Below, in pieces: positions 35,046 through 45,530 of a stretch of 64,000 bases of DNA. Numbering within the stretch: the first letter of the stretch is position 1; every line of letters begins with the position of its first letter. The stretch comes from Stemphylium vesicarium (taxonomy: Eukaryota; Ascomycota; Dothideomycetes; Pleosporales; Pleosporaceae): contig QXCR01000026.1 in the NCBI GenBank assembly GCA_004380135.1, positions 1-64,000 on the forward strand, given 5' to 3'. The notes below the pieces were generated by a model. That model saw only the letters and a list, made by a program, of their open reading frames with translations. It searched no databases and was not told the DNA's origin. The position numbers and the translations under genes were made by a program.

Positions 35046-36713
35046 ATGGCTTCCGACCGTGGCCCCAAAGCCGTCGCAGCGCAACCGCGGCGCAAGGCGC
35101 AAAACGGCGCACCCATTGACGACGAAGACGCCCGCGCAGTTGCTGAATTCACAGAAAAAGCCACACAACAATACGGCCGCGGCGATCGGATACGACCCAA
35201 ATCAGTAAAAGACAAGAAGCTACGGGCGAACATAAAATCTCTCGAGGCGAAGAACAAACAGGCGGCGATAGAAGCCAAGAATGTCGAGGTTCTGCTTGAG
35301 AACAACGCCGGACTGCTAGAGCCCGAACATGAGCTCGAAAGAACATACCGCGTGCGCCAGGACGACATCAAGCGAGAAGTAGGTCTGGAGACAGCGAAGA
35401 AAGGATTCGAGTTGCGACTAGACGGCCTCGGCCCATACGACGTGTGCGAATACAGCCGGAACGGACGCGATCTGCTGATTGCAGGGCGAAAGGGACATGT
35501 CGCGACCTTTGACTGGAGAGACGGAAAGCTAGGCTGCGAACTCCAACTAAATGAGACGGTACGAGATGCGCGGTGGCTGCACACAAGCAACCAGAAGAAC
35601 TTCGCCGTGGCGCAGAAGAAGTGTGTCTACATCTATTCTGGAGACGGCGTAGAGATGCATCAGCTCAAGAACCACTCGGAAGCGACACATCTCGAATACC
35701 TACCTTACCACTTCCTCCTTGCCTCTGTATCGACAGCAGGTATCATACGGTATACCGACGTTTCGACCGGTCAATCCCTCCCACAACTCTACACAAAACT
35801 CGGTCCCGCGACAGCTCTCACGCAAAACCCACACAACGCCATCCTACACGTAGGCCACCAAAAAGGTCTCGTCACACTATGGTCGCCCAACAGCGCTACA
35901 CCCCTCGTCAAGCTCCTCCCCCACCGCGGCCCCGTACGAAGCCTTGCGGTAGACAAGTCAGGCACCTACATGGTCAGCACGTCTCAAGATCGGCGCATGT
36001 CCGTGTGGGACATTCGCATGTTCAAAGAAATGCACTCGCATCACCTGCGCGTCCCCGGAACCACACTCTCCATCTCAGACCGCAACCTCACAGCCGTAGG
36101 CTACGGCACGCAAGCCTCCATCTACAAAGACGACATATTCCTGCGCAACCAAGAAGACCAGTCCCCACCCGTAATGCCATACATGGGCTGGGGCGGCGAG
36201 GGCCTACCCATCGGCCGCGTGCGCTTCTGCCCCTTCGAAGACGTCCTCGGCATATCCCACGACAAGGGCTTCAGTTCCATCCTCGTCCCCGGCTCCGGAG
36301 AACCCAACCCCGACTCCCTCGAAGCAGGCACAAACCCCTACGAAACCTCCAAACAACGCCGTGAGACAGAAGTCCACGCCCTGCTCGAAAAGATTCAACC
36401 CGAGATGATCGCCATCGACCCCAACTTCGTCGGTAACCTCGACCTCACGTCGCACGAGGAGCGCCAGAAGGAGTATCGCGCTCAAAGGGGTGAGCAGGAA
36501 CCGGATAAGGTTGATTTGCTGAGGAAGAGGGGCAAAGGCAGGAACTCGGCACTTAGAAGGTATCTGAGGAAGAATGGAAGTAGGAACGTGATTGATGCTG
36601 AGAAGGAGCGGGCGAGGGAGGCGCTGAAGAATATGCAGAAGAGACAGATCGAGAGGAAAGAGAAGATGAAGAAGGAGTATGGACCTGCACTTGAGAGGTT
36701 TGCGAGGAAGTAA
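35046..36713 (+). CDS. UTP7: U3 snoRNP-associated WD-repeat protein UTP7 (WDR46 type)
   Basis: Single exon, 555 residues from the ATG at 35046; upstream in-frame codons have no ATG. A basic N-terminal helix (DKKLRANIKSLEAKNKQ) precedes a WD-repeat propeller (LDGLGPYDVCEYSRNGRDLLIAGRKG; GPVRSLAVDKSGTYMVSTSQDRRMSVWDI). The C-terminus is a BING4CT-type domain followed by a Lys/Arg-rich tail. UTP7 is part of the SSU processome in the nucleolus and is needed for early 18S rRNA cleavages. The lack of introns contrasts with TSR1 next door. Confidence 0.94.
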   Translation: MASDRGPKAVAAQPRRKAQNGAPIDDEDARAVAEFTEKATQQYGRGDRIRPKSVKDKKLRANIKSLEAKNKQAAIEAKNVEVLLENNAGLLEPEHELERTYRVRQDDIKREVGLETAKKGFELRLDGLGPYDVCEYSRNGRDLLIAGRKGHVATFDWRDGKLGCELQLNETVRDARWLHTSNQKNFAVAQKKCVYIYSGDGVEMHQLKNHSEATHLEYLPYHFLLASVSTAGIIRYTDVSTGQSLPQLYTKLGPATALTQNPHNAILHVGHQKGLVTLWSPNSATPLVKLLPHRGPVRSLAVDKSGTYMVSTSQDRRMSVWDIRMFKEMHSHHLRVPGTTLSISDRNLTAVGYGTQASIYKDDIFLRNQEDQSPPVMPYMGWGGEGLPIGRVRFCPFEDVLGISHDKGFSSILVPGSGEPNPDSLEAGTNPYETSKQRRETEVHALLEKIQPEMIAIDPNFVGNLDLTSHEERQKEYRAQRGEQEPDKVDLLRKRGKGRNSALRRYLRKNGSRNVIDAEKERAREALKNMQKRQIERKEKMKKEYGPALERFARK

Positions 36714-37523
36714 AGTGATGGAAAAGCATTTCTTGGCGTTATAGTGATGTTATTTGTCTAGATACCTTTCTTCCGACATGGCGCGTCGCACGTTCCCGAC
36801 GTCACAATTCATCGGACAATCCATTTCACAATTGACTCATATCAGAACAATCAGTTGTACTTGCTCGGTAGCACTTCTGTTGCGATCAAAGTTGCTGACT
36901 GCCAGCAGACTTGCCACAGACGCTGGCCGGAAGTCATCATCGAGTGATGTACCTAGGTATGCATTGTGAGTGGAGACGACTGTCAGCCTCGCAATCACAA
37001 GATACATGACTTAATGAAAGGCATGCTCCCTCTCCGCAGACTTGTCTGGATGGCCCCGCTATCGGGCATGTCTCCGCTGCAGAAGGTGGTGCTCCAAAAA
37101 AGGGGTTCACATACTCTCGAAGACGACATTCACGATGAGCCTTACTGACAGGACAAACACGACAATTCTAAAGTATCGAAGACGAAGCTGGCAAACTTGT
37201 CCCGAAGACCACATCACTGCCCCTAATCTCTTAGATGGCTTTGCAAAACAGACCTGCGGATAGGTCGACCTCACATAATATGGGTCGGGTTGGACCCTTG
37301 CAGCCTGGACACTGGATGAGTTACGGTAACGATTGTAAACACAAAGGGTTCCCCCAAGGTCCGCATGTGCCCCAGTGTCTTTACCTTCCTTTCCTCTTCA
37401 TCTCGCCTCAATCCCCTTTGGGGCCAGCATCCTGAGGCTTTCGCCCCGACTCCCAAACGCATCCGGCGACAACACCGCCCCTTCCGATTAAACTTCTCTC
37501 CATACAGCGTAAAAGTCGCTCAC
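36714..37523. other. Intergenic, no gene recognised
   Basis: 3' flank of UTP7 and 5' flank of the next gene. The in-frame ATG at 37365 would extend that gene by 53 low-complexity residues; its use is undecided. Confidence 0.4.
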
Positions 37524-38816
37524 ATGCCGTCACTGTCACCAGACACTGCCGGGGCTTCAGAACAAGGCGCCGCCGCCAGCGAATCCTCCACCGCACCCCA
37601 AAGAGCATCCAAACGAATCCAGCGAGAGCCCGCATTTCCTGAAGTAGTCTACGAATACGCCTTCTTTCCTCTAGGCGCAGACATGTACATTACCAATGAA
37701 AGCCAACTGCAGCTCCCAATAGACGACGCCTCAGCTGCCTCCCTCCTCTTCCGCACGCTAATCGACATATTCGTCTTCAGCTACGACGTGGACCCCTACG
37801 AGCTCCATTTCGCACTAGCAGAATGCGTGCCCATCCTACGAGCAAAGAAACTCTCAACAACGCAGACAACGCTGCTCTCAGCACCCGAACTACGCACTGT
37901 CGTCGCCTACGCCGACGCCATCCACAACGTATGTTCCAATGTCCTGGGAAACAGCCAGTCCCTGCTCAAAGACGATGACCGCGAATTCATCGTGCGGTAC
38001 GTGCTCCGTCCCTCACAGGACCTACACATCGACCCTGCGTACATGTTTGACCACCTCATGGCATTCCGCTTGCATCGGTGCCATCCCGAAAATAGGAAGA
38101 AAACACTGCTGTACAAGAAGACTTCCTCAATCTGGACGCGCGGCCTGGGCCTGCTACCCGCAAAATGGAATGCAGATAAGAAGCAAAAGCTACTCGCATA
38201 CTGGCTCGTATCCGACGACATCGCCCTAGCTCGCCTACGCCCTCACGCCTGCGAGCGCCTGCGGCTCGTCATCGGCGGCGCCATCAAGCGGTTCGCGCAG
38301 AAACATTGTAAGCTGGGTATGGGCAGTGTTAGACGCGAGGTCTACGCCGAGCCCACGACTGCAACCTTAGTGCGCCAGCTTGTTTTGTCAGAGAGCATGA
38401 AAGCGAGACACGCGCGGCATCACGCTGACAGCTGGATCTCCTCCTCCTCCTCCTCTGATGAGCATGACTCTCCGCCACAAGTACCACCACATCATCAAGA
38501 CTTCCACGTGCCAAGAAGGCGGAGCCAGCAACTTCCCCGATCGTGGTCGACGCGCAGTCTATTCGATATCCACGAACACGAGGAGATGCCCAAGCGTCCG
38601 CAATCTGCGTCGGGTATCCGCTCGAATAGATCGGCGAGGCATTCACAGACGCACTTGAATGATACACTACGCCTTCCTCTTCCGAAGATCGCAACTGCTA
38701 ATGGGAAGGCGAGGGCTGTGGCACCGCAGCGGAGACCAGCGCCGCAGTATACGGTGGACCCTGAGTATCCTGAAGAACCCTGGGAGCTGTTTTCGAGAGA
38801 TAATCTGGGGTATTGA
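37524..38816 (+). CDS. Unknown protein, intronless
   Basis: Single open frame of 430 residues from 37524 (483 if the ATG at 37365 is used). The first 60 residues are Ala/Ser-rich and disordered-looking. Residues about 60-290 are well-mixed and likely folded, with helical stretches such as LLFRTLIDIFVFSYDVDPYELHFALAECVPILR (in two parts: LLFRTLIDIFVFSYDVD, PYELHFALAECVPIL) and WNADKKQKLLAYWLVSDDIALARL. The tail is low-complexity with a run of six Ser followed by acidic residues and many Arg-Ser pairs. No signal peptide, membrane segment or known domain is recognised. Its 3' end overlaps the open frame of the convergent SDR gene. Confidence 0.65.
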   Translation: MPSLSPDTAGASEQGAAASESSTAPQRASKRIQREPAFPEVVYEYAFFPLGADMYITNESQLQLPIDDASAASLLFRTLIDIFVFSYDVDPYELHFALAECVPILRAKKLSTTQTTLLSAPELRTVVAYADAIHNVCSNVLGNSQSLLKDDDREFIVRYVLRPSQDLHIDPAYMFDHLMAFRLHRCHPENRKKTLLYKKTSSIWTRGLGLLPAKWNADKKQKLLAYWLVSDDIALARLRPHACERLRLVIGGAIKRFAQKHCKLGMGSVRREVYAEPTTATLVRQLVLSESMKARHARHHADSWISSSSSSDEHDSPPQVPPHHQDFHVPRRRSQQLPRSWSTRSLFDIHEHEEMPKRPQSASGIRSNRSARHSQTHLNDTLRLPLPKIATANGKARAVAPQRRPAPQYTVDPEYPEEPWELFSRDNLGY

Positions 38817-40155
38817 TGGGTGTTGGGTGGTACAGCAGTTTGTGAGAGTGAGGGATGGAGTAAGTGTAGGTGGTTGGGTTTGAGGGTGTGGATTGTGGAC
38901 GAGATGTCACGGTATTGACGGTGATAGTAGATTTGGTGATGGCAAAAGATGCGAACATGAGTTTTCTAGTATTTGTTGTTACTAGTTTCACAGTTGTTAT
39001 GGGGCTGGAGTTCTTTTCTTGTGGTGAGCTATAAAGGCTGTCAACACCTATCTGCATTCCGCTCTCCATGCGTACGTGTAATACGCAATCAACCCACCCA
39101 ATCAATTTCTTTCTCACTCTGCCAAAATGTCCCCGTCTTCCCCTGAATATCCTGCAGCGCAAGCAAAACCGGCGTCTGCGCACCTTCATCCGTAGTTTTC
39201 TGCCCCCAAAGGTCAGCCCATACGTCCGACAAAAAATATTCCTCGGGGCAAAACTTACCGTTCCATTCCCCTTGGTCATATCCGTATTAACATACCCTGG
39301 ACAACAAGCATTAACTAGCACCCCCTCCTTCCCACCTTCTTTGGCACTCCTCGCCAGCGCCCTTGTCGCCCCAATCAACCCCGCCTTACTGACTGCATAC
39401 GCCGCACTAATAAATCCCTTCTCCTTCTCCTTGCCCGCGTCAACGGCAGCAGCAAAGTCCTTCATGATAGCCGTGACATCCTCCTCCGTCTTAGAAGCCA
39501 AGAAGCGGTTCCGCACTTCCTCGGAGTACTTGTTCAGCTTACCAGCCATGGAAGCAACGTTTACAATGCGGCCTGTGGGCTTGAGCAAGGGGAGGAAGGC
39601 GTGGCATGCCTCAAGGGTTTTGTAGTAGTTGCAGTCGAGTGTTGTTTTGACGATGTTTGAATCTAGAATTGTACCGTCAGCTAGGTAGGCCAGATGTGTA
39701 ACTTGAGCGTATCAGCGCATCAGCGTACCGAAACCGTCCATGGCGATACCGGCATTGTTGATGACGAAGTCGATACCGGAACCGTGGGCTTGCTTTAGGT
39801 GATCCGCGAGCGTGTGGATGCTGTTGCTGCTTGTGATGTCCAATAGGTGGAACTTGATCTCCGAGAGTCCGCCATCGGCTTTAAGCGCTTTCGCTTCCTT
39901 GAGTTGCGCGTCTTGTTCTAGGGTCTTTACTGCGGCTTCGCCTCTGCCCTGGTCGCGCGCGGTTAGGTAAATTAGGAAGGACCCGTCGTTCAACGGTGAC
40001 TTGGGATATTGAAGCGCGAGCTGGCGAACGATGGCTAGGCCAATACCCTGCGAAGATTAGTTATACGCCGTCAAAAGGGAGGAATCGTGTCGGTATTGGA
40101 AGATGTTGGGTACCTTGTTTGCGCCAGTGACGACTCCTACTCTGCTGTATGACAT
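38698..40155 (-). CDS. Carbonyl-reductase-like short-chain dehydrogenase/reductase
   Basis: Four exons: 40155-40114, 40047-39729, 39662-39259, 39199 to a stop at 38698. Introns are 66, 66 and 59 nt with GT-AG borders. SDR motifs are clear: VVTGANKGIGLAIV (NADPH-binding TGxxxGIG), NNAG, RIVNVASMAG with the catalytic Ser region, YAVSKAG (YxxxK) and CCPGYVNTDM. The last exon encodes KTTDEGAQTPVLLALQ and a final conserved-looking GKTGTFWQSEKEIDW. After that the frame stays open for about 120 further low-complexity residues, mostly antisense to the gene that ends at 38816; those are doubtful and the true stop may be reached through a further small intron. It likely reduces carbonyl compounds with NADPH; substrate unknown. 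Confidence 0.8.
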
Positions 40156-40777
40156 TGTTTCTTGTTCTAGTTCTTCGGTCGGGTTTACGATGGGTTTATG
40201 GAAGATGGGCAGAGGAAGAGCAGATCAACAGCGCCGTATAGGTTCTATAGCTACCCTTTATTTTCCCCACTTCTCCCAAGCTCCTACATTAATCATCATT
40301 GACGCCGGCCTTGCTGTTCGGAGTTAAGACACGGAATACGTCACTAATCATACTGCGGGGACTGCCCCTCGGTGCGCGAGCAAGCTATGCCTAATTGCGT
40401 TAACACTACCGCGGGCACGACCTAGAGACGTCGAGCGGCCAACACCCCGACGGCGACAATAACATCACCGTGATGGGCGGATTAGTGATCGAATCTAGCC
40501 TCGACATGTTGAATTTTTGAATTTTTAACCTCTTGTCCATTGACCCCCGAGTTTGGGTTTGATCATGCTTTCCACGCTCTTTCCGCTTCCCGCATTACTC
40601 AACAAAAAAGACCGACCGCCTAGCATAGACACGGCAAATGTATAGTCTGGTTATTACTACACGCCCTTCCACTAGGCGTGTCGCTGCCAGTCTGAAGATA
40701 CAAATCATAATACCCGGCATCCGTCGCTTTGCACACAAGGAAGTTTAGCTCTGCGAAACAGGTCGGCAATTTTTTTT
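40156..40777. other. Intergenic, no gene recognised
   Basis: Flank between the SDR start and the alpha/beta-hydrolase fragment. Confidence 0.4.
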
Positions 40778-41212
40778 TCAACATACGACACATCTCATGA
40801 AAAATATTGTCAAGGATAGAGTGCAGGAAGAATTGAAGGATTGAACTGAGGTTGTATTGTGTGAGGCTACAAACAGAATATGTAGGTTGGTGACAGCAAA
40901 CAGTGCTAGTCCCAGATAGGCACAGCTCGTTAAGGTGAGTAGCCGCGAGGAGGTGAAGAGCAGGAGCAGTAGAGACCCCAAACCGTGACAGTCTTTGATT
41001 GTGTATGTGATGTTTTCTGAAGCACTGGAGTGACCGTGCCCGCGAAGATCGAAGACGATTACGTGGTACTTCTGGATGAGAGCTGGAATCGTGGAGGACC
41101 AGTCTAGATAATCACAGGTCCAACCATGTATTAGCAGGAACGGTGGATTGGAAGGCTCGCCATGGAGAGTGAAGAAGATCCTGAGGGCATCTGATTGGCT
41201 GAAGCAGGGCAT
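40778..41212 (-). pseudogene. N-terminal fragment of an alpha/beta hydrolase
   Basis: The first 70 or so residues are a normal alpha/beta-hydrolase N-terminus: FFTLHGEPSNPPFLLIHGW (HGW oxyanion region) and YHVIVFDLRGHGHSSA. The next conserved element, a GHSMGG-type nucleophile elbow, is not found in any frame down to 40778. The open frame runs on through Leu/Thr-rich sequence to a stop. The catalytic Ser and His are therefore missing, and I call it a truncated remnant. Confidence 0.6.
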
Positions 41213-42228
41213 CTTGCTGTTCTTCGAATGTGCTTTTGCTTTCTCGTGTGCATTTAAAAAGACTAGAGATCAAGACAGACATATACTTTTATATTTATGC
41301 GCTTGCTATGACGTTCGCTTGTGCGACACGATGTCCAGCTACAGGCCAGTCCCGGTGATGAAGATTATCTCAGATCGCGATCTTCTGCCATCGAGCAGCG
41401 CCCTACCGATCAGCCTTGAGCAAGAAGGCTTGCTCGGCGAATACATCGCTTGCCATTCTAGGTCAACACTACACAGTGTGTTGTTGGAGTTTCCGTCGAG
41501 TTCCCGCCTGGTTGTCGATTTTCCTCCCTGGATGGAAAGTTGCCGTTTTCTAGGGAGCGTTTACGGATGCAGCCTGAGTGTGCGGCTCTGCATGCCGGGG
41601 ACGCAGTGCATATCGGCGCGTGCCGGGCGTAGCACCGATGCTGCCAGTGCATGCTCTGTCCTGGTTCTATATTAATGGATTGGTCATTGGACCTAAATCT
41701 TGGACGTTGTAGTAAATCAAAGGGAGGAGCTGGGTTGATCGCGATGACCTCCCTAGCGCTTTCCGATCAGGAGGGGCCTACCTAGGGTCTGCAGGTACAG
41801 CTATGCATACACAACTCAGTGCGGCTGGTGCAGACAGCACCAGGAAGAAGTGAGCCATGCCTACTGCCGGTAATTCCTTCGATGGTAGTCGGCTAGGTGA
41901 AATTAGCCTAGCCAGCGAATGTATCACCAGTCATAACCGCGCGACAATGCGGGGAAAGATGCCCGGCTTACACTGGATATTGTTCTCCGCATCACCGACC
42001 AACAAGATAGAGCAGCACATACTCCGACAATAGAACTTTCACGGTCCAAGAAAATGTGTGGGATTCTAGAGAAGGGTCATTGCTCATAGGGTGATGGCTT
42101 TGGCGTGCAATATATAAACCCGCGCGCCACTTCTCCCGCAGAGGTACCCTGTGCTGCGCAAAGACCTAATCGATCGTTCTGACTCGTCGGATTCTTCTTC
42201 CGACTGTATCGATATCCTGGACGCAAAG
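41213..42228. other. Intergenic, no gene recognised
   Basis: About 1 kb. Open frames such as 41148-41675 show no family features. The right end is the promoter of the PRISE-like gene, with TATATAAA at about 42110-42117. Confidence 0.4.
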
Positions 42229-43477
42229 ATGGGTAACCATGCGCTAATCTATGGCGCATCTGGAATTTCTGGTTGGGCCATCGTTAACGCCATTCTCAAC
42301 GACTATCCTGCCAAGGATGCATTCTCCAGAGTTACAGCAATGGTTAACCGACCGTTGACACGGGGAATGGCGCTCTGGCCCGACGACCCGAGACTACAGA
42401 TCGTTTCTGGTATTGATCTTGTCAAGGGTTCCCAGGAGGAGCTAGAACAACAGATCAGGGAGAAAGTCAAAGATGTCGATACAGTATCTCAAGTGTACTT
42501 TTATTGTGAGTTACAGGCTTCGAGAGGCGTGACAAGATCTGATACAAGTTAGCATACAAGCAGATCGATGACCCCGAGTCCGAATGCAAGACCAACGAAG
42601 CGATGCTGGAGCGCGCCGTCACTGCGATTGATCACTTATCCCCCAAGCTTTCATTTGTGCTCCTCCCGACTGGTACAAAGATATACGGCTGCCAGATGTT
42701 GGATAAGTTCCCGTTCGCAAACGACCTACCACTGAAAGAGACACTGCCGCCAATTCCCGAACCATATTTGTCTCAGCTCTTCTACTACAACCAAATCGAC
42801 TGTCTAAGACGCATCTCGAAAGGAAAGAGCTGGAACTGGTGCGAGATTCGCCCAGACAACATCATTGGTTTCGTACCGAACAACAATGCCTACTGTCTCG
42901 CACAAACGCTAGCGTTGTATCTCTCGCTATACCGGTCGATCGAAGGCGCCAAATGTCCATTTCCTGGAACCGAGAAGTCATGGGTGAACAGATACAATGA
43001 ATCACCGCAGGACATGGTCGCGCATTTTTCCATCCATGCATCTTTGCATCCAGAAAAGACGGCGTCGCAAAGTTTCAATGTTGGTGGACAGGAAGATAGT
43101 TGGAGCGGAAAATGGCCGATCATCTGCGACTACTTTGGTCTCAAGGGCACTGGTCCCGAGGAGGGCTCGTCGCAGCCTGGCGCATACATCGACGCCCACA
43201 AGAAAGAGTGGCAAGAATTGGAGAAGAAACATGGCTTAAAAAAAGGCAGTGTAGATAGCGATATTACGCATCCGGGATTCCAAGTAAGTCCTCTGAACTC
43301 TGCGCGTGGAGGAGAGAGATTGACACATGATAGTACTTTATCATGACGATGTTCGACTTTGATCGGCAGATGAGTATGGAGGCTTCGCACAGGATCGGAT
43401 ATACAGAGGAGATTGGAACAAAGGAAACTTGGACTACTGCGTTTGATCGCATGAGAAAGGCCAAGGTAATTCCATGA
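42229..43477 (+). CDS. PRISE-type (iridoid synthase/progesterone 5-beta-reductase-like) NAD(P)H reductase
   Basis: Three exons: 42229-42505, 42553-43283, 43334-43477; product 383 residues. The N-terminus ALIYGASGISGWAIVNAIL is a GxxGxxG dinucleotide-binding motif. FYYNQIDCLR supplies the Tyr of the atypical-SDR active site, and the protein has the family's EIRPDNIIGFVP and SFNVGG segments. Length and motif order fit PRISE reductases, which in fungi often sit near secondary-metabolism genes. The P450 and SGNH hydrolase that follow on the same strand are compatible with this, but a cluster is not demonstrated. The start is the ATG at 42229; the upstream in-frame extension begins at a GTG. Confidence 0.78.
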
Positions 43478-43858
43478 TGCGGGTCAAGAGGAATGTAGCG
43501 AGAAGCGATCGGGGAGTCGGTGTCCCTACCTTCATGCCTCGATTAGCGTAGCGAGACCCTGTCCTGGGGTGCGCGATCCTCCCGTCAACACGCGCGCCAA
43601 ATGATGCCTCTTCATATTTCATTCATCAACTTGTGATTGTTATCACTCATCTGCATATGCAATGGACAGCGATATTTGCTATGCTGCAGTCTACCTAGCC
43701 TAGGTACGGGCACCTATATTAGTTCCAGGCCCCTGTCTCCGTAACGCTATGACGTTTCCAATCAACCAACAGCTGGACACGGGGTAGCCACGCGGCTTCA
43801 ACCATGCGTCGACGAAGCAATAAACCGCGCAGCAGATGAATACGTCCAACAAGCCAAG
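43478..43858. other. Intergenic, no gene recognised
   Basis: Between the PRISE-type reductase and the SGNH hydrolase. Confidence 0.4.
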
Positions 43859-44870
43859 ATGATCCCAATCATGGGAGGCTCTCGATACAGGGCGGCGTTG
43901 AAAGGACTGGCGATAGTTGCTGTGTTGAGTCTAAGTAAGTTGTGAACGCTGCTCTCTTGCCGGCCTTGAATCTACTTTCTTTGTCGCATTACAATGGCAA
44001 TATACTACCTGACCAGAAGAACAAAGGCGCATTCAGTCTTGTTCACATTTGTGCCTTGCGCCGCAACAAACCCCTCCCTTACTCAGCGCTGACCCACCCC
44101 CAGTGACCTTCTTCATCTTCCATTCCACGCACAAACAAAGTCGCGCGAACCGCCACATCCCATTGCGCATACTCCCCCTCGGCGACTCGATAACATGGGG
44201 CTGGCACCCCTCGAGCCAACAAAACGGCACAAACGGGTACCGAGCTCCCCTGCTGCGCGAGCTGATACGCACACGCTACCACTCCATCGACTTTGTGGGC
44301 ACACAGCACTCGGGGCTGATGTTTGACGACGACAACGAGGGACATGTTGGCGTTACAATTAATGAGCTAAGGGGCGTCATGAAGGCTGGATTGGGTATGC
44401 GACCCAATATTGTGCTGGTACACGTCGGCACACACGATCTGGATCGCCCCGAGAGTCACAACGAGCGGTGGATCGATGCACCGACGCGGGTGGGAGCCCT
44501 TCTCGATGATGTACTAGACTCTTGCCCGGATGCTGTCGTGCTTGTTGCGCAGATTGTGCGCGCGGCGAAGAAGGAGACGACGGGGCGGATCCGGGTTTTT
44601 AATGATGCGCTGCCTGCGGTTGTGGATGAGCGGGTGAAGAAGGGGTTTAAGCTTAGGGTTGTGGATCATAGTGTTATCAGCACGCAGGAACTCGCTGATG
44701 GCTTGCATCCGTAAGTTTTCTGTGAGAGATACGAGCACGTTGATGCTGATGCTAATGGTCGCAGGTCGTATGTTGGGTACGCACACATGGGCAGGATTTG
44801 GTACGATGCTCTTAGAGCGGTTAGTCGAAGGGAATTGGTTACGCCGCCTGTCACAATTGAGAAACGATAA
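43859..44870 (+). CDS. Membrane-anchored or secreted SGNH/GDSL hydrolase
   Basis: Three exons: 43859-43934, 44104-44710, 44765-44870; product 262 residues. The first intron (169 nt) is longer than the others and could hide an error. A hydrophobic N-terminal segment (LAIVAVLSLMTFFIFH) is a signal anchor or signal peptide. Motifs: ILPLGDSITWG (nucleophile Ser near 54), VHVGTHDL (block III, with His in place of the usual Asn) and DGLHPSYVGYAHM (catalytic Asp-x-x-His). It resembles fungal SGNH esterases acting on acetylated polysaccharides, but the substrate is not predictable. Confidence 0.8.
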
Positions 44871-45530
44871 TGTTCAAATGCTACTGGATGTCCCGAACCG
44901 CCATTTGCTTCACATGTGTCGACCGATTAAAGGGTAGGGCCACGCTGTCGTATTACAGCCATCGGATATCACTAGAGCAATCACGTGTAATGAGCTACGC
45001 GATTCAATCTTCCTCTTCTACAGTCAATGCACGAATCATCGACATGGCTTGTCTATTCCTCCGCTGGGCACCTTGCGCGGGGTCAACATGCGGGGTCAGC
45101 CTCCTCCACGCCGCACTACGCTAAAACGATTCCAAGACTTCAACTTGGAAGTCTTCCCTTTTCAAGGCCATGAAAAATGTTCAGTCAGCAATATATGCGA
45201 TTACGCATCGATAAGAAAATTGGGTAAAGGGATGTTGCCATCGCGTTTGCACGGTGTCAGTCGGCTGTCAACGCCAAATGACCCTGGAAGGTACGAAATA
45301 GGAAAGAGTAATTTGTGTCCCGCATACGTGATGTCGGAAATGCTTTGGCGAGGAGCTACCGCCACACGATAGATGGGGAACAGCGGTTCTGCATGGCTCA
45401 GGGTTTGTAGCGTCATGGTCACAGGGAACAGTCGAGAAGCGTATATCTGAACAGGTGTGCAGCTGGTGTCTATGCTCGCATCTTTATATCATCGCAGCTG
45501 CTTTGAGGTACCATTTCGGATCATCTCACA
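44871..45530. other. Intergenic, promoter side of the P450 gene
   Basis: No gene recognised; ORF 45049-45372 lacks supporting features. Confidence 0.4.

Noticed and set aside
35573..36364. Arg/Pro/His-rich plus-strand frame of 263 codons
   Set aside because: Alternate frame of UTP7; low-complexity composition.
37365..37523. 53-residue N-terminal extension of the unknown protein
   Set aside because: In frame with an ATG, but low-complexity; the ATG at 37524 is preferred. Undecided rather than disproved.
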